This document shows, in pieces, positions 27,949-37,372 of a stretch of 64,000 nt of DNA. Position 1 is the first letter of the stretch. Each line of letters starts with the position of its first letter. The stretch is from contig NZ_CP108143.1 of the NCBI RefSeq assembly GCF_036206005.1, positions 2,418,001-2,482,000 of the forward strand. The letters are read 5' to 3'. A program made the position numbers and the translations under genes. The notes below the pieces were generated by a model, which saw only the letters and a program-made list of their open reading frames with translations, ran no database searches and was not told the origin of the DNA. The DNA comes from Streptomyces sp. NBC_00178 (lineage in GTDB: Bacteria > Actinomycetota > Actinomycetes > Streptomycetales > Streptomycetaceae).

Positions 27949-29115
27949 ATGACCGACACCGGCCACGAGGGCGTGCCGAGCAGGCAGCGCAAGCGATTCC
28001 CGGGCATCTCGTCCCGGGCGTACGAACACCCGGCGGACCGCTCGGCCCTGGTGGCCCTGCGGAAGCTGAGCGGCTTCGACACCGTGTTCAAGGCGCTGAG
28101 CGGTCTGCTTCCCGAGCGCAGTCTGCGGCTCCTCTTCCTGTCGGACTCCGTCCGGGTGAGTGACGCGCAGTTCGCGCATCTCAACGACATGCTGCGGGAC
28201 GCCTGTTACATCCTGGACCTGAAGAAGGTCCCTCCGATGTACGTCACGCAGGACCCCCAGCCCAACGCCATGTGCATCGGTCTCGACGAGCCGATCATCG
28301 TGGTGACGACGGGGCTCGTGGAGCTGCTCGACGAGGAGGAGATGCGGGCCGTCGTGGGCCACGAGGTGGGCCACGCCCTCTCGGGTCACTCGGTGTACCG
28401 GACGATATTGCTCTTCCTCACCGGCCTCGCGCTCAAGGTGGCGTGGATTCCGCTCGGCAACGTCGCGATCATGGCGATCGTGACGGCGCTGCGCGAGTGG
28501 TTCCGCAAGTCGGAGCTGTCCGCCGACCGGGCAGGGCTGCTGGTGGGCCAGGACCTGCGTGCGTCGATGCGCGGGCTGATGAAGATCGCCGGCGGCAATC
28601 ACCTCCACGAGATGAACGTGGACGCCTTCCTCGCCCAGGCCGACGAGTACGAGAAGGGCGGAGACCTCCGCGACTCCGTGCTCAAGATCCTCAACGTCCT
28701 GCCCCGGACCCACCCGTTCACCACGGTGCGTGCGGCCGAGCTGAAGAAGTGGTCGGAGTCGCGCGACTACCAGCGCCTGATGGACGGCCATTACCCGCGC
28801 CGCGACGAGGACAAGGACACCTCGGTGACGGACTCCTTCCGGGAGTCCGCGGCCCACTACGCGGACACGGTGCGCACGAGCAAGGACCCGCTGATGAAGC
28901 TCGTCGGTGATATCGCGGGCGGCGCGGGGGACCTCGGCGGCAAGCTCCGGGACAGGTTCACCGGGGCGAGCGGCGGGGCTGCCTCGGGAGGCGGCGCCAC
29001 CGGCAAGGGTGGCGCGTCCGCCTCGGACACGAGGACCGGCACGGACGCTACGGACGGCTCGGAGGGGACTTGGCGGCGTCCGGGCCCCGAGGAGGAGCCG
29101 GGGGCTGGGGGCTGA
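27949..29115 (+). CDS. M48-family zinc metalloprotease (HtpX-like)
   Basis: A 388-aa protein from ATG 27949 with a strong AGGGGG site upstream. The zinc motif HEVGH lies near residue 142, and the third ligand is probably the Glu in ELSADRAG near residue 194. Between them is a hydrophobic segment (TILLFLTGLALKVAW) that should insert in the membrane. The C-terminal 80 residues are Gly/Ala/Ser-rich and disordered. M48 proteases of this type degrade misfolded membrane proteins. The last 68 bases overlap the end of the convergent gene at 29048-30169. Confidence 0.92.
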   Translation: MTDTGHEGVPSRQRKRFPGISSRAYEHPADRSALVALRKLSGFDTVFKALSGLLPERSLRLLFLSDSVRVSDAQFAHLNDMLRDACYILDLKKVPPMYVTQDPQPNAMCIGLDEPIIVVTTGLVELLDEEEMRAVVGHEVGHALSGHSVYRTILLFLTGLALKVAWIPLGNVAIMAIVTALREWFRKSELSADRAGLLVGQDLRASMRGLMKIAGGNHLHEMNVDAFLAQADEYEKGGDLRDSVLKILNVLPRTHPFTTVRAAELKKWSESRDYQRLMDGHYPRRDEDKDTSVTDSFRESAAHYADTVRTSKDPLMKLVGDIAGGAGDLGGKLRDRFTGASGGAASGGGATGKGGASASDTRTGTDATDGSEGTWRRPGPEEEPGAGG

Positions 29116-30169
29116 CCGCCAGGGTGCCGCAGAGGGCGGCCGTGGGCACGCCCGTGGCGTAGGGATCGGTGCCGGCGGGCCCCCGGGTGTCCGCCCGCTC
29201 GCCTGCGAGCAGCGGGCGCAGGACACCCGCCATGTCGGCGGAGCAGGACTGCGGGCCGGCCTGGACGTAGGCGCTGCGGACCTCCAGCCGGTGGAGCCTG
29301 ATGTCCTCGCGGTCGAGGAGGAAGCGCATGACGCGGCGCACGGTGAACAGCGAAGCCGCGTCGGCGCGGTGAGGGCCGGAGACCGCAGGTCGCAGTGTGT
29401 AGGTGAAGGTGTGGTCGGACACGACTTCCAGCGTGTCCGCCCCCGCCTCCGCATAGGTGAAGGTGCCCTGCACCCGGATCTCGGGGTCGGCCAGTTCCAC
29501 CTTCGCCGGGTCGAAACGCACCAGCCAGCCGGTCGCCAGGTGCTCGCCGTCGGCGGCCGGCGCGCCTACGCTCCGGTCGAACTGCACCGTCTGGTCCGGG
29601 TCGAGGAGGCGCCCGACCGGCCGGACGACTCCTCCGGTGAGCACGTCGGGGTCCAGCGCCGATGCGACCAGGTAGTCCTTGACCGTGGTCAGGCCCATGG
29701 TCACCTGGCTGTCCGAGAAGTTCTTGGTCCTCCGTACGGCCGGAAGGTTGATGCCCGAGGCGCCGGTGCGGAATCCCGCTGCCGGACCGTCGTCGAGGAG
29801 GGACTCCGGTGTCCCCGCGGGGACCGGGCCCTGGGGGGCCAGCGGGACGACGGTTGTGTGCAGCGGTTCGGCCCGTCGGCCGACGGGGGCCGGGTAGGGG
29901 TTGCGGAAACCCATGTAGACGGCGGTGGCGAACGCCAGGGCGATCAGCACCACGAGCGCTATGCCGGCCCTGGAGCGGTGCCTGCGGGAGACCCTGCCGG
30001 GGAGGGAGCGTACGGCGCGGGCAGGTTCACCCATGCGTTCCCTGGCGGAGAACTCCTGAAGCCGGGCGGCGCGCACAAACGATTCGTCGAAGACGAGGGA
30101 GCGGTACTCGTCCTCGCCGCCCGAAGAGTTCTCGGGCGTCCCTTCCGGCGGTTCTCCGCGGCCTGCCAT
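29048..30169 (-). CDS. Membrane protein with N-terminal VFDESFVRAA motif, unknown function
   Basis: A 373-aa protein from ATG 30169. Residues 1-65 are cytoplasmic and include YRSLVFDESFVRAARLQEFSA in part; a transmembrane helix is at about 70-90 (GIALVVLIALAFATAVYMGF); residues 95-373 are exported, with two Cys near the C-terminus region that could pair. The N-terminal motif recurs in the next membrane protein upstream (31849-32445). The extracytoplasmic domain carries no motif I recognise. The last 23 codons overlap the convergent M48 gene. The proB-proA neighbourhood suggests a conserved streptomycete set, but no function can be assigned. Confidence 0.8.
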   Translation of the reverse strand: MAGRGEPPEGTPENSSGGEDEYRSLVFDESFVRAARLQEFSARERMGEPARAVRSLPGRVSRRHRSRAGIALVVLIALAFATAVYMGFRNPYPAPVGRRAEPLHTTVVPLAPQGPVPAGTPESLLDDGPAAGFRTGASGINLPAVRRTKNFSDSQVTMGLTTVKDYLVASALDPDVLTGGVVRPVGRLLDPDQTVQFDRSVGAPAADGEHLATGWLVRFDPAKVELADPEIRVQGTFTYAEAGADTLEVVSDHTFTYTLRPAVSGPHRADAASLFTVRRVMRFLLDREDIRLHRLEVRSAYVQAGPQSCSADMAGVLRPLLAGERADTRGPAGTDPYATGVPTAALCGTLAVSPQPPAPPRGPDAAKSPPSRP

Positions 30170-30825
30170 GACTCCTCCCGACCTCCGCGCGCCGCCGGGT
30201 GAGGGCGGGCGCTGGGATCCGCCTCAGCCGGGCGGCTGCGGGCGGACCTGTCCGTCACGGGTTCGGCATCAGGGCCCTCTCCCCGGAGACGGGGACGGGA
30301 GGAGGGGTCACAGGGTCGTACCTTCAGATTGGGTCGATCGTCATCACGGTAAACGCCGCGCAGGTGGGAGCGCAGTCGGAAGTCGCGCCGGCCGGCAGGC
30401 AGACCGGCCCCGCACGGCCCCGCCGACCAGGCTCCCTCGCGCGGCGGTGCTCCTACGGCCGTACGGGTGTCGCTCGCAGGCCCCAGGGCCGCGGCCGGGG
30501 CGGCTTCCACCCGGCCGTTACTCCATCCGGGTTCCCCCGGCCCGGTCCCGGCGGTGGCCCTCCCCGGCCCGGTCTCGGCAGCGGCCCTGCCCCGCGGTCC
30601 CGGCCATGACCGTCCCCGGCCCGGTCCCGGCCATGACCGTCCCCGGCCCGGTCCCGGCAGCGGCCCTCCCCCGCGGTCCCGGGCATGACCGTCCCCACCC
30701 CCGTTTCGGCCATGACCGTCCCCGGCCCGGTCTGGACGGCTGAGTCCGGACTCCTGTCGTCACGCGGAGCGCGGCGAGCGTATGTGCTGGGCTCGGGCCA
30801 CAGCCGGGGTGGGGACTCACCGGCC
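30170..30825. other. 656-base intergenic region with degenerate 27-bp repeats
   Basis: No gene is supported here. The left half (30170-30480) would hold the promoter of the minus-strand membrane protein. The right half (30539-30740) is a tandem array. Open frames through it are long only because of the GC-rich repeats. Confidence 0.6.
30539..30740. repeat. Degenerate 27-bp tandem repeat array
   Basis: About seven units of 25-27 bases. The consensus has a block GGCCCGGTCCCGGC followed by either CATGACCGTCCCC or AGCGGCCCTCCCC. As 27 is divisible by three, both strands stay open. No spacer/repeat pattern of CRISPR is present. Confidence 0.8.
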
Positions 30826-31554
30826 TCAGGGACGCTCAGCCGGTCGTCCTGGAATGGAGCGCCACAGGTCGCGCAGCATGGCGATCTCGGCCATGTGGTG
30901 GATGAACTCGATGTTGCCCCCCGCCAGCACGTTGACGTAGGGGTACTCGTCGTCGTTGCTGTACGGGTAGGCCGAGAAGCCGACCGTGTCCAGCTGCTCC
31001 TCGGTGACTGTCGCGACGCTGTCGCGCCAGCGGTCGACCGACGCCCAGAACGTCTCGACAGCCACCGCGGCGGAGGGGCTGAAGTCGACCATCAGCTTCG
31101 GGTCCTGCCGCCGCTCACCGAAGGTCCACTCCCAGGCCCCGGCGAACTGCAGATGCAGGTGCCCGAGCCGCCAGGCGATGGTCGTCACCGGCGTCACGTC
31201 GGGCTCGGGTACGCCGGTGTGGGAGAGGACCTCCTGGACCCGGCCGACGCTCACGCTCCAGTCGTCGGCGATCTTCTCGACGGTCATGCCGCCGGCAACC
31301 TGCCGCGCCACCTCGGCGTACTCGCTGCCCGGGATATCGGGGGCGCCGAGGTCCATGACCCACTCGCCGGGTCCGAACGCCCGGGGTGTCCCGGCCTCGT
31401 CCCGCCGCCGGACGGACCAGCAGCCGGGGGCCGGCTCCCAGAGGTACTCCTCGTCGCCGAGTCCTGACAGCCGCACCTGGGCCGCCTCCCTGACCTGGTC
31501 GAACTGCTCCAGCAGTACGCCCAGCCGGTCCGTCCGCGCGCCGTCCGTCTCCAC
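30826..31554 (-). CDS. DinB-superfamily protein
   Basis: A 242-aa protein from GTG 31554 with GGGGAG six bases upstream. It fits the DinB/DfsB four-helix fold: an opening LLEQFDQVREAAQVRLSGL, the stretch EEYLWEPAPGCWSVR, and a distal HLHLQF and IEFIHHMAEIAMLRDLW with histidines positioned for a metal. DinB-like proteins include mycothiol- or bacillithiol-dependent transferases and damage-inducible proteins. In an actinobacterium a mycothiol-linked role is possible but unproven. It lies upstream of the repeat array and downstream of a membrane protein gene. Confidence 0.83.
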   Translation of the reverse strand: METDGARTDRLGVLLEQFDQVREAAQVRLSGLGDEEYLWEPAPGCWSVRRRDEAGTPRAFGPGEWVMDLGAPDIPGSEYAEVARQVAGGMTVEKIADDWSVSVGRVQEVLSHTGVPEPDVTPVTTIAWRLGHLHLQFAGAWEWTFGERRQDPKLMVDFSPSAAVAVETFWASVDRWRDSVATVTEEQLDTVGFSAYPYSNDDEYPYVNVLAGGNIEFIHHMAEIAMLRDLWRSIPGRPAERP

Positions 31555-31848
31555 ACCTGGCTCCCCTCGCGAGTTCGCCAGAAGTTAACGGACGACCGGC
31601 CGGACGCGCGATCGAATTCCTCCGCGCAAGGGGGCGTCGGCTGAGGGCTGTACCCGGTGGCCTGGCCACCGCCGGGCCACCCGCGCTGCGACCGTGCCGG
31701 GCGACCGCGTGCCGGCCCTCCCCGGTGGCCCGGACCACGGCCACCCGCGCAGCGCCCCTGAGGCGCCCTGCACAGCCGGCCCGGGCCCGGGCCCCTCGCC
31801 TCTCGCGCCCGGGCCTTACCGGAACGGCCTGCGGCGCCCCCGCCCGGT

Positions 31849-32445
31849 TCAGGGCGTGCGCGGGACCGCGGAGACGGCCGGGCGGGAGTGCCCGGCCGAG
31901 AGCGAGGGAGCCGGGCCCGGCTTGTCCACCCCGCTCGTGGCCGGGGACGGCACCTGTTCCTGCCGGTTGTTCGCCGCGCCTCGGTAGACCGCGCTGAAGG
32001 CCAGGGCGACCATCCCGATGCCTATGAGCACGGCGAGCAGCCAGGCGATCGGCCGGTGCCAGTGCGCCGTGCCGCGATAGGGGCGCAGAGCGCCGCCGTC
32101 AGGCCCGTAGGGGTCGGAGGCGTCTCCGCGCGCGCCATCGGGGTCGTCGGGGTCCCAGAAGCCGCCGCGAGCCCTCCGGTGGCCGTACGCACCCTCCGGG
32201 CCGTACCCGTCGTAGGGGTCGTCGTCCCGGGAATCGCGACGGAAGCGTGCCCTGCTCGCCTCCGCCTCGGCGCGGGCTTCCGCGGCGGCGAGAAGACGCT
32301 CGACCGCGCTGGGCTCGTGGATCTCCGCCGACCGCACGAAGTCCTCGTCGAACACCACGGAGGCGAAGTCCTCGTCCGCGCCCCCGCGGTCGTCGTCGGG
32401 CTCCCAGCCGTCCTGGAACGGCTTGCCCCCCACGTCGTCCGGCAC
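31849..32445 (-). CDS. Membrane protein with N-terminal VVFDEDFVRSA motif, unknown function
   Basis: A 198-aa protein from GTG 32445. The acidic N-terminus has FASVVFDEDFVRSAEIHEPSA in part (about residues 27-47), an Ala/Arg/Glu helix, then a Gly/Asp/Tyr-rich stretch, one transmembrane helix at about 132-152 (PIAWLLAVLIGIGMVALAF) and a short Pro/Ser-rich exported tail. The N-terminal motif is shared with the 373-aa membrane protein at 29048-30169, suggesting a common cytoplasmic partner. It is 77 bases downstream of proA. Function is unknown. Confidence 0.78.
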   Translation of the reverse strand: MPDDVGGKPFQDGWEPDDDRGGADEDFASVVFDEDFVRSAEIHEPSAVERLLAAAEARAEAEASRARFRRDSRDDDPYDGYGPEGAYGHRRARGGFWDPDDPDGARGDASDPYGPDGGALRPYRGTAHWHRPIAWLLAVLIGIGMVALAFSAVYRGAANNRQEQVPSPATSGVDKPGPAPSLSAGHSRPAVSAVPRTP

Positions 32446-32522
32446 GGCTTCAGCGTAGCCCCCGGCAGGGCGATCCGGGCAGAGAGCGCACAGAATCGTC
32501 CGTACCGCCGGGGGCCGCGCGG

Positions 32523-33806
32523 CTATCGGATGTGGCCGTCCCCGGTGACGATGTACTTCGTCGACGTCAGCTCCGGAAGCCCCATCGGGCCCCGGGCGTG
32601 GAGCTTCTGGGTGGAGATGCCGATCTCGGCCCCGAAGCCGAACTGGCCGCCGTCGGTGAACCGCGTGGACGCGTTCACGGCGACCGTCGTGGAATCGACC
32701 AGCTGGGTGAACCGGCGGGCCGCGGCCTGCGAGGTGGTGACGATCGCCTCCGTGTGGCCGGAGGACCAGAGCCTGATGTGCGCCACGGCCCCCTCCAGCG
32801 ACTCCACGACGGCCGCCGCGATGTCGTACGAGAGGTACTCGGTCTCCCAGTCCTCGGGCGTCGCCGCCACGACCGTCGCCTTGGAGCCCTCGGCGTAGGA
32901 CAGGACCCGCTCGTCGCCGTGCACCGTCACCCCGGCGTCGGCCAGGGCGTCGAGGGCCAGGGGAAGGAACTCGGCGGCGATGTCCTTGTGGACGAGGAGC
33001 GTCTCGGCGGAGTTGCAGACGCTCGGGCGCTGCGCCTTGGAGTTGACCAGGATCTCGACGGCCATGCCGAGATCGGTCTGCGCGTCCACGTACACGTGGC
33101 AGTTGCCGGTGCCGGTCTCGATGACGGGGACGGTCGACTCCTCCACGACCGTGCGGATGAGGGAGGCGCCGCCACGCGGGATCAGCACGTCGACCAGTCC
33201 GCGGGCCCGCATCAGTTCGCGCACCGAGTCACGGTTCTCCCCCGGCACCAGCTGCACCGCGTCCGCCGGGAGACCGGAGCCGCCCACGGCGTCGCGGAGG
33301 ACCCGTACGAGAGCGGTGTTGGAGGCGTACGCCGACGAGGAGCCGCGCAGCAGCACGGCGTTGCCCGACTTGAGGCAGAGGGCGGCGGCGTCGACGGTCA
33401 CGTTGGGGCGGGCCTCGTAGATGATGCCGACCACCCCGAGCGGTACCCGGACCTGGCGCAGGTCGATGCCGTTCGGAAGGGTGGAGCCGCGGACCACTTC
33501 GCCGACCGGGTCGGGCAGGGCGGCCACGTCCCGGGCGTCCGCGGCGATGGCGCGGACGCGCTCCGGGGTGAGCGTCAGCCGGTCGACGACGGACTCGCTG
33601 GTCCCGGTTTCCCGGGCCCGGGCGATGTCCTCGGCGTTGGCCTCGATGATCTCGCCCGTGCGCACCTCGAGCGCGTCCGCGATCGCCAGGAGGGCGTCGT
33701 CCTTCGCCGCGCGCGGGAGTGGCGCGATGTCGTCGGCGGCGGCGCGTGCCCGGTAGGCGGCCTGGGCGACCGGGGACATGTTGTCGTACGGCGAAAGCGT
33801 GGTCAT
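32523..33806 (-). CDS. proA: Gamma-glutamyl phosphate reductase
   Basis: A 427-aa aldehyde dehydrogenase-fold enzyme, normal ProA length, from ATG 33806. The catalytic Cys is in [12 protein letters not shown] near residue 266; the NADPH-binding region includes [19 protein letters not shown]. It reduces glutamyl 5-phosphate to glutamate semialdehyde for proline synthesis. proB lies upstream on the same strand, with a 121-aa unknown gene between. Confidence 0.97.
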   Translation of the reverse strand: MTTLSPYDNMSPVAQAAYRARAAADDIAPLPRAAKDDALLAIADALEVRTGEIIEANAEDIARARETGTSESVVDRLTLTPERVRAIAADARDVAALPDPVGEVVRGSTLPNGIDLRQVRVPLGVVGIIYEARPNVTVDAAALCLKSGNAVLLRGSSSAYASNTALVRVLRDAVGGSGLPADAVQLVPGENRDSVRELMRARGLVDVLIPRGGASLIRTVVEESTVPVIETGTGNCHVYVDAQTDLGMAVEILVNSKAQRPSVCNSAETLLVHKDIAAEFLPLALDALADAGVTVHGDERVLSYAEGSKATVVAATPEDWETEYLSYDIAAAVVESLEGAVAHIRLWSSGHTEAIVTTSQAAARRFTQLVDSTTVAVNASTRFTDGGQFGFGAEIGISTQKLHARGPMGLPELTSTKYIVTGDGHIR

Positions 33807-33862
33807 GCCCGCAGGGTAGTGCGCCCACTGCGGGCATTCGTCACGTATCCCGTGATGCGAGA

Positions 33863-33902
33863 CGGGCGTACCGGTGCCCGTGCACCCGGTCCGGTACGCC
33901 CG
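33863..33902 (-). terminator. Hairpin after the 121-aa gene
   Basis: Perfect 12-bp arms (33863-33874, 33891-33902) directly at the stop codon of the 121-aa gene and before proA. It may reduce read-through from proB into proA. Confidence 0.6.
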
Positions 33903-33903
33903 G

Positions 33904-34269
33904 TCAGTACGGGTGCACCCCGACCGGGGCCGCCGGTGGCGGACCGTATCCCTCGGCGATGCGCAGGTGGTACGTCTGCCGGTCGATGACTTCGAGGCCG
34001 ACGATCTCCCAGGGGGGCAGCCGGGCGCTCGACCGGTGCTCCCCCCACAGCCGCAGGGCCACCGCCGCGGCGTCGTGCAGGTCCCGGGCCTCTTCCCAGT
34101 AGCGGATCTCGGCGTGGTCGTTGGCGTACCGGCTGGTCAGCAGGAAGGGGTGATCGTGCGCCAGTTGTTCGAGCCCGCGTCTGACCTCGCTCAGCGGGGT
34201 CTCGCCACCGGAGACGCTGAGGGTGATGTGCCAGAGCCTGGAGCGGACGCGCTCGTCGTCCGTCGTCAC
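33904..34269 (-). CDS. Conserved 121-aa protein between proB and proA, unknown function
   Basis: A protein from GTG 34269, with AGGA just upstream. The frame is open to 34446, but that extension is Arg/Pro-rich and unlikely to be real. Distinct stretches are [43 protein letters not shown] split over residues 30-57, and [37 protein letters not shown] at the end. The compact alpha/beta pattern and strong conservation of this kind of sequence in streptomycetes (from memory) mark it as real. I do not recognise a family. Position suggests a link with proline synthesis, but that is not evidence of function. Confidence 0.75.
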   Translation of the reverse strand: MTTDDERVRSRLWHITLSVSGGETPLSEVRRGLEQLAHDHPFLLTSRYANDHAEIRYWEEARDLHDAAAVALRLWGEHRSSARLPPWEIVGLEVIDRQTYHLRIAEGYGPPPAAPVGVHPY

Positions 34270-34512
34270 CGGTTCCTGTTCGAGGGCCTGGCCGGCGGGG
34301 GCGTCGGCGAAGTCGGCCCCCGCCCCGACGCTGGTCAGGGCGCGGCTGCCCGATCCGCGGGGCGGCGCCCCCGGGCGCGCTCGTCTCACCGGCGGCCTCC
34401 TGTGTGAATGCGTAGCTGTGCTGGCCCCTTCGTGTCCCCGTGACAAAGTTGACCAGCCCGGAGCGGGGTATGGGGCGGTTTTCGTGAAGGTCTCCGCCCG
34501 ATGGCCGGACTT

Positions 34513-35712
34513 TCAGCCGTTTCGGGGGCCCGCGTGCGGGGTGAGGACGACGAGATCGTCCCTGTGTACGACCTCTCGTTCGTAGGCGGGCCCGAGTTCG
34601 CGGGCGAGGTCGCGGGTGGACCTGCCGAGGAGCTGGGGGATCTCCTTGGCGTCGAAGTTTACGAGGCCGCGGGCGACCGCGTGGCCGGCGGGGTCCCGCA
34701 GCTCGACGGGGTCACCGGCGGAGAACTCGCCCTCCACCGCGCTGATCCCCGCGGGCAGCAGGGACGTACGGCGTTCGACGACGGCGCGCACCGCCCCTTC
34801 GTCGAGCGTGAGGGCGCCCCGGGGTGTCGAGGCGTGGGCCAGCCACAGGAGCCGGTCGGCCGAACGGCGTCCCGTGCGGTGGAAGTGTGTGCCGGTGTCC
34901 CGTCCGGAGAGGGCGTCCGTCACCCGGCTGGCGGAGGTGAGGACCACCGGGATCCCGGCGGCGGTCGCGATGCGGGCGGCCTCGACCTTGGTGACCATGC
35001 CCCCGGTTCCGACACCGGCCTTGCCGGCGCTGCCGATGACGACGCCCTCCAGGTCTGCGGGGCCGCCGACTTCGGCGATCCGCGTCGTGCCGGGCGTGCT
35101 CGGGTCACCGTCGTAGAGGCCGTCGACGTCGGACAGGAGGACGAGGAGGTCGGCGTGCACGAGATGGGCGACGAGGGCGGCGAGCCGGTCGTTGTCGCCG
35201 AACCGGATCTCGTCCGTGGCAACCGTGTCGTTCTCGTTGACGACGGGGAGGGCGCCCATCTCGAGGAGCTGGTCGAGCGTGCTGTAGGCGTTGCGGTAGT
35301 GGGCCCGCCGGCTGGTGTCGTCGGAGGTGAGCAGCACCTGGCCCACCCGGATGCCGTAGCGCGCGAAGGAAGCGGTGTAGCGCGCCACGAGCAGCCCCTG
35401 GCCGACGCTGGCGGCGGCCTGCTGGCGCGCCAGGTCCTTGGGCCTGCGGACGAGTCCCAGGGGCGCGAGCCCCGCCGCGATGGCGCCGCTGGAGACCAGG
35501 ACGATCTCGCGGTCCCCGCCGCTCCTGGCCTTGGCGAGCGCGTCGACCAGCGCGTCGACCCGGTCGGCGTCGAGGCCTCCCGCCGCGGTGGTCAGCGAGG
35601 AGGACCCCACTTTGACGACGATCCGGCGGGCACCGGTCACGTCCGGCCTGAGCCCGGCGTCGCCCTCCGGGGGTGTGCCGAGTGCGCCTTCGGAATCCCT
35701 TGCCCCTGACAC
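34513..35712 (-). CDS. proB: Glutamate 5-kinase
   Basis: A 399-aa enzyme with an N-terminal amino-acid-kinase domain (RRIVVKVGSSSLT near residue 30, LVSSGAIAAGL, NENDTVATDEIRFGDND) and a C-terminal PUA domain (about 300-385, with ISAVEGEFSAGDPVELRDPAG). It phosphorylates glutamate, the first step to proline, and is usually inhibited by proline. The first 28 residues are poorly conserved, so translation may begin a little later. It is the first gene of a minus-strand group with the 121-aa gene and proA, and diverges from the pyruvyltransferase gene. Confidence 0.96.
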   Translation of the reverse strand: MSGARDSEGALGTPPEGDAGLRPDVTGARRIVVKVGSSSLTTAAGGLDADRVDALVDALAKARSGGDREIVLVSSGAIAAGLAPLGLVRRPKDLARQQAAASVGQGLLVARYTASFARYGIRVGQVLLTSDDTSRRAHYRNAYSTLDQLLEMGALPVVNENDTVATDEIRFGDNDRLAALVAHLVHADLLVLLSDVDGLYDGDPSTPGTTRIAEVGGPADLEGVVIGSAGKAGVGTGGMVTKVEAARIATAAGIPVVLTSASRVTDALSGRDTGTHFHRTGRRSADRLLWLAHASTPRGALTLDEGAVRAVVERRTSLLPAGISAVEGEFSAGDPVELRDPAGHAVARGLVNFDAKEIPQLLGRSTRDLARELGPAYEREVVHRDDLVVLTPHAGPRNG

Positions 35713-35903
35713 GTACGCCTGTCCCCATCACGTCGTCCTGCGCGGTTCCCCTCAATCTACGCGAGGGGTCCGCACCGCACCGAGCCGTCTCAACTGCTGA
35801 CGCGGCAGGAGGCCGCATTACGGAGGAGCCGCTCCGGCAAACGCGTTCCGACATGCCCCCGAATGGAGTCATTTACGTAATCTCCACAGGCCGTTCATCG
35901 GGC

Positions 35904-35909
35904 TACCCT
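35904..35909 (+). promoter_or_regulatory. -10 box for the leaderless pyruvyltransferase gene
   Basis: TACCCT ends six bases before the GTG start at 35916 and no ribosome site precedes the start, so transcription probably begins at the start codon. No clear -35 box is seen. Confidence 0.55.
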
Positions 35910-35915
35910 CATTAG

Positions 35916-37340
35916 GTGACTGATGAACCCACCCGCCAGCGACGCATTCTTCTCCGATCAGGTAAAAGCCCCTTCGATGTGGACACACTCGAACAATCGC
36001 TCCACAGGGATGTTTTCGCTACGAACGCGGGCAACCTGATCTTCAGTGATGCGTCGCACAAGATCCTCACGACCCCACGGGCAGAGGTCTTCTCCAACGG
36101 CATCCGCACGGATCCCTCGGCGGCCGACCGCATAAACGAGGAGTTCGACGTATTCGTCGTCCCGTTGGCGAACGCGTTCCGTCCGACGTTCGAGCGGCCG
36201 CTGAAGCGGATGACACAGCTGATCAAGAAGCTGCGCATTCCCGTCGTCGTCCTGGGTGTGGGCGCACAGGCCGACCTCAAGTACGACGCGGCCAGGCTGA
36301 AGCCGATGGAGCCGACGGTCAGGGAATTCGTCACCGAAGTGCTCAACCGCAGTGCGTCCATCGGCGTGCGCGGGGAGTTCACCGAGCAGTACCTGAAGAG
36401 CATGGGATTCCGGGACGTCGAAGTCATCGGCTGTCCCTCCATGTTCATGAACGGCGAGACGTTCACGCTCGAGAAGAAGTCCGAGTCGCTCACCGCGGAA
36501 TCCCGCATCTCGGTGAACGGCTCGCACAGCGCCGTGCGCTCCCACGGTCTCGACGCCATCATCCGGCAGGCCCACCAGCGCTATCCGCATCTCCGGTTCG
36601 TCGGGCAGAACCTCCTGGAGGCCCAGCTGCTCCACTGGCGGGAGACGTCGAACCCGATCGGCGCCCAGACCTCGATGCCCACCCATCCGTCGCATCCGAT
36701 GTACCGCGAGGGCAAGGTCAGGCTCTACATCGACCCGGCCACCTGGATCGATGAGCTGCGCGCGTTCGACTTCTCGTTCGGCTCCCGCATCCACGGCAAC
36801 ATCGCCGCGCTGCTGGCCGGCGTCCCGAGCACCGTGCTCTGCAGCGACTCGCGGACGCTGGAGCTCTGCCGGTACTTCGGCATCCCGCACCGCAAGATCT
36901 CCGAGACGCCGAAGAACATCGACCCCGCCGAGCTGTACGAGGCGGCCGACTTCGGCGAGCTGGTGAACGGCCACAAGGAGCGGTTCCTCCGGTTCACCGG
37001 CTTCATGGAGAAGAACGGCCTGGAGAACACCTTCCACCACGGCGACGGCGGCAAGGCGTTCGACGCGCTGCTCGCCAAGCGCACCCTGCCGGCCGCTGTC
37101 CGCCCGTGGACCGACTCGGACCCCGAGACGATGAGCAGCCGGTTCAGCTTCATGCAGAGCCGCATGACCGAGCTCTCCGAGCAGAACGCCCTGCTGCTCA
37201 GCCAGCTCGCGAACAGGTCCGGTCCGGTCAGCATCAAGTTGCAGGCGGGCGACAGCGCGGCCGCTTGGCCCTCCGCCTACCGGCGCGCCCGCCGGGTGGT
37301 GGGGCGTCCGGTCCGCAGGCTTCTGCGCCCCGAGCAGTAG
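35916..37340 (+). CDS. Polysaccharide pyruvyl transferase family protein
   Basis: A 474-aa protein from GTG 35916, probably leaderless. It has the CsaB/PssM-type fold: VFVVPLANAF, VVVLGVGAQADLKY, the region SIGVRGEFTEQYLKSMGF and EVIGCPSMFMNG, and the C-terminal FGSRIHGNIAALLAGVP with the basic and His residues expected for nucleotide binding. Such enzymes add ketal pyruvate from phosphoenolpyruvate to a sugar of a cell-wall polymer. The last 60 residues are helical and Arg-rich. It opens the glycopolymer region and diverges from proB. The first 40 codons use many A/T third positions (plus-strand 35941-36000 is only about half G+C), unlike neighbours, hinting at transfer. Confidence 0.88.
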   Translation: MTDEPTRQRRILLRSGKSPFDVDTLEQSLHRDVFATNAGNLIFSDASHKILTTPRAEVFSNGIRTDPSAADRINEEFDVFVVPLANAFRPTFERPLKRMTQLIKKLRIPVVVLGVGAQADLKYDAARLKPMEPTVREFVTEVLNRSASIGVRGEFTEQYLKSMGFRDVEVIGCPSMFMNGETFTLEKKSESLTAESRISVNGSHSAVRSHGLDAIIRQAHQRYPHLRFVGQNLLEAQLLHWRETSNPIGAQTSMPTHPSHPMYREGKVRLYIDPATWIDELRAFDFSFGSRIHGNIAALLAGVPSTVLCSDSRTLELCRYFGIPHRKISETPKNIDPAELYEAADFGELVNGHKERFLRFTGFMEKNGLENTFHHGDGGKAFDALLAKRTLPAAVRPWTDSDPETMSSRFSFMQSRMTELSEQNALLLSQLANRSGPVSIKLQAGDSAAAWPSAYRRARRVVGRPVRRLLRPEQ

Positions 37341-37372
37341 GGATCCACCCGCGAGACCGCACCGCGCCCGTC

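Noticed and set aside
30539..30740. CRISPR-like array
   Set aside because: Units are contiguous and degenerate with no unique spacers, and no cas genes are in the window.
30168..30743. 191-codon plus-strand frame through the 27-bp repeats
   Set aside because: No ribosome site or family similarity; the frame is open on several strands because the unit length is a multiple of three.
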